Below, piece by piece: positions 62,847-64,000 of a DNA stretch of 64,000 bases; positions within the stretch are counted from its first letter, which is position 1, and each line of letters starts with the position of its first letter. Below the pieces are notes generated by a model. It worked only from the letters and a program-made list of their open reading frames with translations, had not been told where the DNA came from and ran no database searches. The DNA comes from Lacibacter sp. H407 (GTDB lineage: Bacteria; Bacteroidota; Bacteroidia; Chitinophagales; Chitinophagaceae): NCBI RefSeq assembly GCF_037892605.1, contig NZ_JBBKTU010000002.1:124001-188000 (forward strand), given 5' to 3'. Made by a program: the position numbers and the translations under genes.

Positions 62847-62913
62847 TGTCCCGTAGGGACAATTGGTCGGTAGCAAAAATAGGGGCGATGGTATTTGCGT
62901 TCCGTAGGAACGC
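62847..62913. repeat. Two GTA-loop hairpins in the ilvE-ilvD gap
   Basis: TGTCCCGTAGGGACA (62847-62861) and GCGTTCCGTAGGAACGC (62897-62913) are perfect stems of 6 and 7 bp around a GTA loop, with ATTGGTCGGTAGCAAAAA between them. Both follow the plan of short Bacteroidota extragenic repeats (from memory). The remaining bases to ilvD (63001) show no gene. Confidence 0.7.
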
Positions 62914-63001
62914 TTGATAAGAAAAATAGAATTACAGAACGTACAAGAGTGCGACGCAACAGAAGCTAAATAGAATAACAACAGACGATAACAAAAATAA
63001 A

Positions 63002-64000
63002 ATGGCTGAATTAAACAAGTATTCAAAAGTATTAACGCAGGATGAAACACAACCGGCTGCACAAGCCATGTTGTATGGCATTGGCTTAACAGAAGATGAT
63101 CTGAAAAAAGCACAGGTGGGTATTGCAAGTATGGGTTACGATGGGAACACTTGTAACATGCACCTGAATGATCTTGCAAAGGTCGTGAAAGAAGGTGTGT
63201 GGAAGAATGATCTCGTTGGTTTAATATTTAATACAATCGGTATTAGTGATGGTATCAGCAATGGTACGGACGGTATGCGTTATTCGTTGGTAAGCCGTGA
63301 TCTCATTGCAGACAGTATTGAAAGTGTTTGCGGCGGATTTTATTATGATGGTTTAATTGCATTACCGGGTTGTGATAAAAATATGCCGGGTGCTATTATG
63401 GCGATGGGTCGTTTGAATCGTCCTTCTATTATGGTGTATGGCGGAACAATTGCGCCGGGTCATCATAAAGGAGAAGAACTCAACATTATTTCTGCATTTG
63501 AAGCATTGGGTAAAAAATTGGCAGGCACGATTACGCCCGAAGATTTTAAAGAAGTGGTAAAACATAGCTGCCCGGGTGCAGGTGCATGCGGTGGTATGTA
63601 CACAGCAAATACCATGGCTTCTGCAATTGAAGCGCTGGGTATGAGCTTACCTTACTCCTCATCAAATCCTGCAATCAGTGATGAAAAAAAGAATGAGTGT
63701 TTAGATGCAGGAAGAGCAATAAAGGTTTTGTTAGAAAAAGATATTAAGCCAAAAGATATCATGACGAAGAAGGCTTTTGAAAATGCCATTGTTACCATCA
63801 TGATCTTTGGCGGAAGCACCAATGCTGTTTTGCATTTGATCGCTATGGCGAAAAGTGTAGACGTAGAATTAACGCAGGATGATTTCCAACGCATCAGTGA
63901 TAAAACGCCGGTGCTGGCAGATTTTAAACCAAGCGGAAAATATCTGATGCAGGAATTACATGCACATGGCGGTGTGCCTGCTGTAATGAAATACTTATTA
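63002..64000 (+). CDS. ilvD: Dihydroxy-acid dehydratase, N-terminal part
   Basis: ATG at 63002; the frame is open for 333 codons to the window edge, so the gene is cut. Motifs of IlvD/Edd proteins are clear: [20 protein letters not shown] with a cluster Cys, [36 protein letters not shown] with the second Cys, and [20 protein letters not shown] with the third Cys region, then [16 protein letters not shown]. It dehydrates 2,3-dihydroxy acids to the oxo acids of valine and isoleucine and carries an Fe-S cluster. It follows ilvE after a 163-bp gap filled with extragenic repeats; ilvB/N/C probably lie beyond (inference). Confidence 0.96.
   Translation, partial: MAELNKYSKVLTQDETQPAAQAMLYGIGLTEDDLKKAQVGIASMGYDGNTCNMHLNDLAKVVKEGVWKNDLVGLIFNTIGISDGISNGTDGMRYSLVSRDLIADSIESVCGGFYYDGLIALPGCDKNMPGAIMAMGRLNRPSIMVYGGTIAPGHHKGEELNIISAFEALGKKLAGTITPEDFKEVVKHSCPGAGACGGMYTANTMASAIEALGMSLPYSSSNPAISDEKKNECLDAGRAIKVLLEKDIKPKDIMTKKAFENAIVTIMIFGGSTNAVLHLIAMAKSVDVELTQDDFQRISDKTPVLADFKPSGKYLMQELHAHGGVPAVMKYLL

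Noticed and set aside
1-64000. CRISPR array, tRNA, rRNA, transposase or phage genes
   Set aside because: No regularly spaced direct repeats, no cloverleaf-like GGTTCGA-type sequence in a gene gap, and no transposase or phage motifs were seen while reading both strands.

Overview
The window looks like chromosomal DNA of a free-living Bacteroidota, most likely of the Chitinophagaceae type. The evidence is a SusC/SusD/SusE-like outer-membrane glycan system, LxxC-type lipoproteins, weak Shine-Dalgarno signals, several promoters of the TTTG / TAnnTTTG type, a non-catalytic NUDIX regulator of the BtAraR type beside an arabinose operon, and extragenic repeats that I associate from memory with this phylum. 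The taxonomic call is inference. I saw no rRNA, tRNA, CRISPR array, transposase or prophage.

Layout. 1-9188: end of a galactan/arabinogalactan utilisation locus (SusC 3' end, SusD, SusE-like lipoprotein, GH53 endo-galactanase lipoprotein, and a 1133-residue GH2-GH53 fusion). 9294-12072 (minus): membrane histidine kinase and NtrC-type sigma-54 activator. 12374-31114: one long export operon, consisting of a MacA-like adaptor, a 56-residue membrane peptide, an ABC ATPase, six tandem double-FtsX permeases, a second ABC ATPase and a TolC-like channel. The 301-bp region between activator and export operon holds tandem 17-bp sites, a -24-like sigma-54 element and a perfect inverted repeat. 31129-32103 (minus): a small membrane protein and an AraR-like regulator. 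32251-43548: L-arabinose operon (two GH51 arabinofuranosidases, aldose epimerase, araB, araD, araA, Na+/sugar symporter, HAD hydrolase). 43647-45888: pirin and GH29 alpha-L-fucosidase. 45898-48822 (minus): large FAD/Fe-S dehydrogenase. 49039-53364: lipoproteins plus an ECF sigma factor with a probable anti-sigma partner. 53516-57145 (minus): penicillin-acylase-family hydrolase and an uncharacterised helical protein. 57347-64000: branched-chain amino-acid genes leuA, leuC, leuD, leuB, then ilvE and ilvD (cut by the window end).

How they work together. The first region and the arabinose operon fit one diet: type I arabinogalactan is cut by GH53, debranched by GH51 and finished by GH2 beta-galactosidase, while released L-arabinose is taken up by the symporter and converted by AraA, AraB and AraD. 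The kinase/activator pair probably controls the divergent export operon. The leu and ilv genes make leucine, valine and isoleucine.

Most notable observation: between leuB and ilvE lies a 33-codon leader ORF with nine consecutive Leu/Ile/Val codons, a Rho-independent terminator just before ilvE, and an upstream segment able to form a competing antiterminator. This is a textbook ribosome-mediated attenuator. Other notable points are the six-permease array, a hairpin with a T-run immediately upstream of leuA, a heptanucleotide tandem repeat inside an open reading frame, and extragenic repeats that run into coding sequence.
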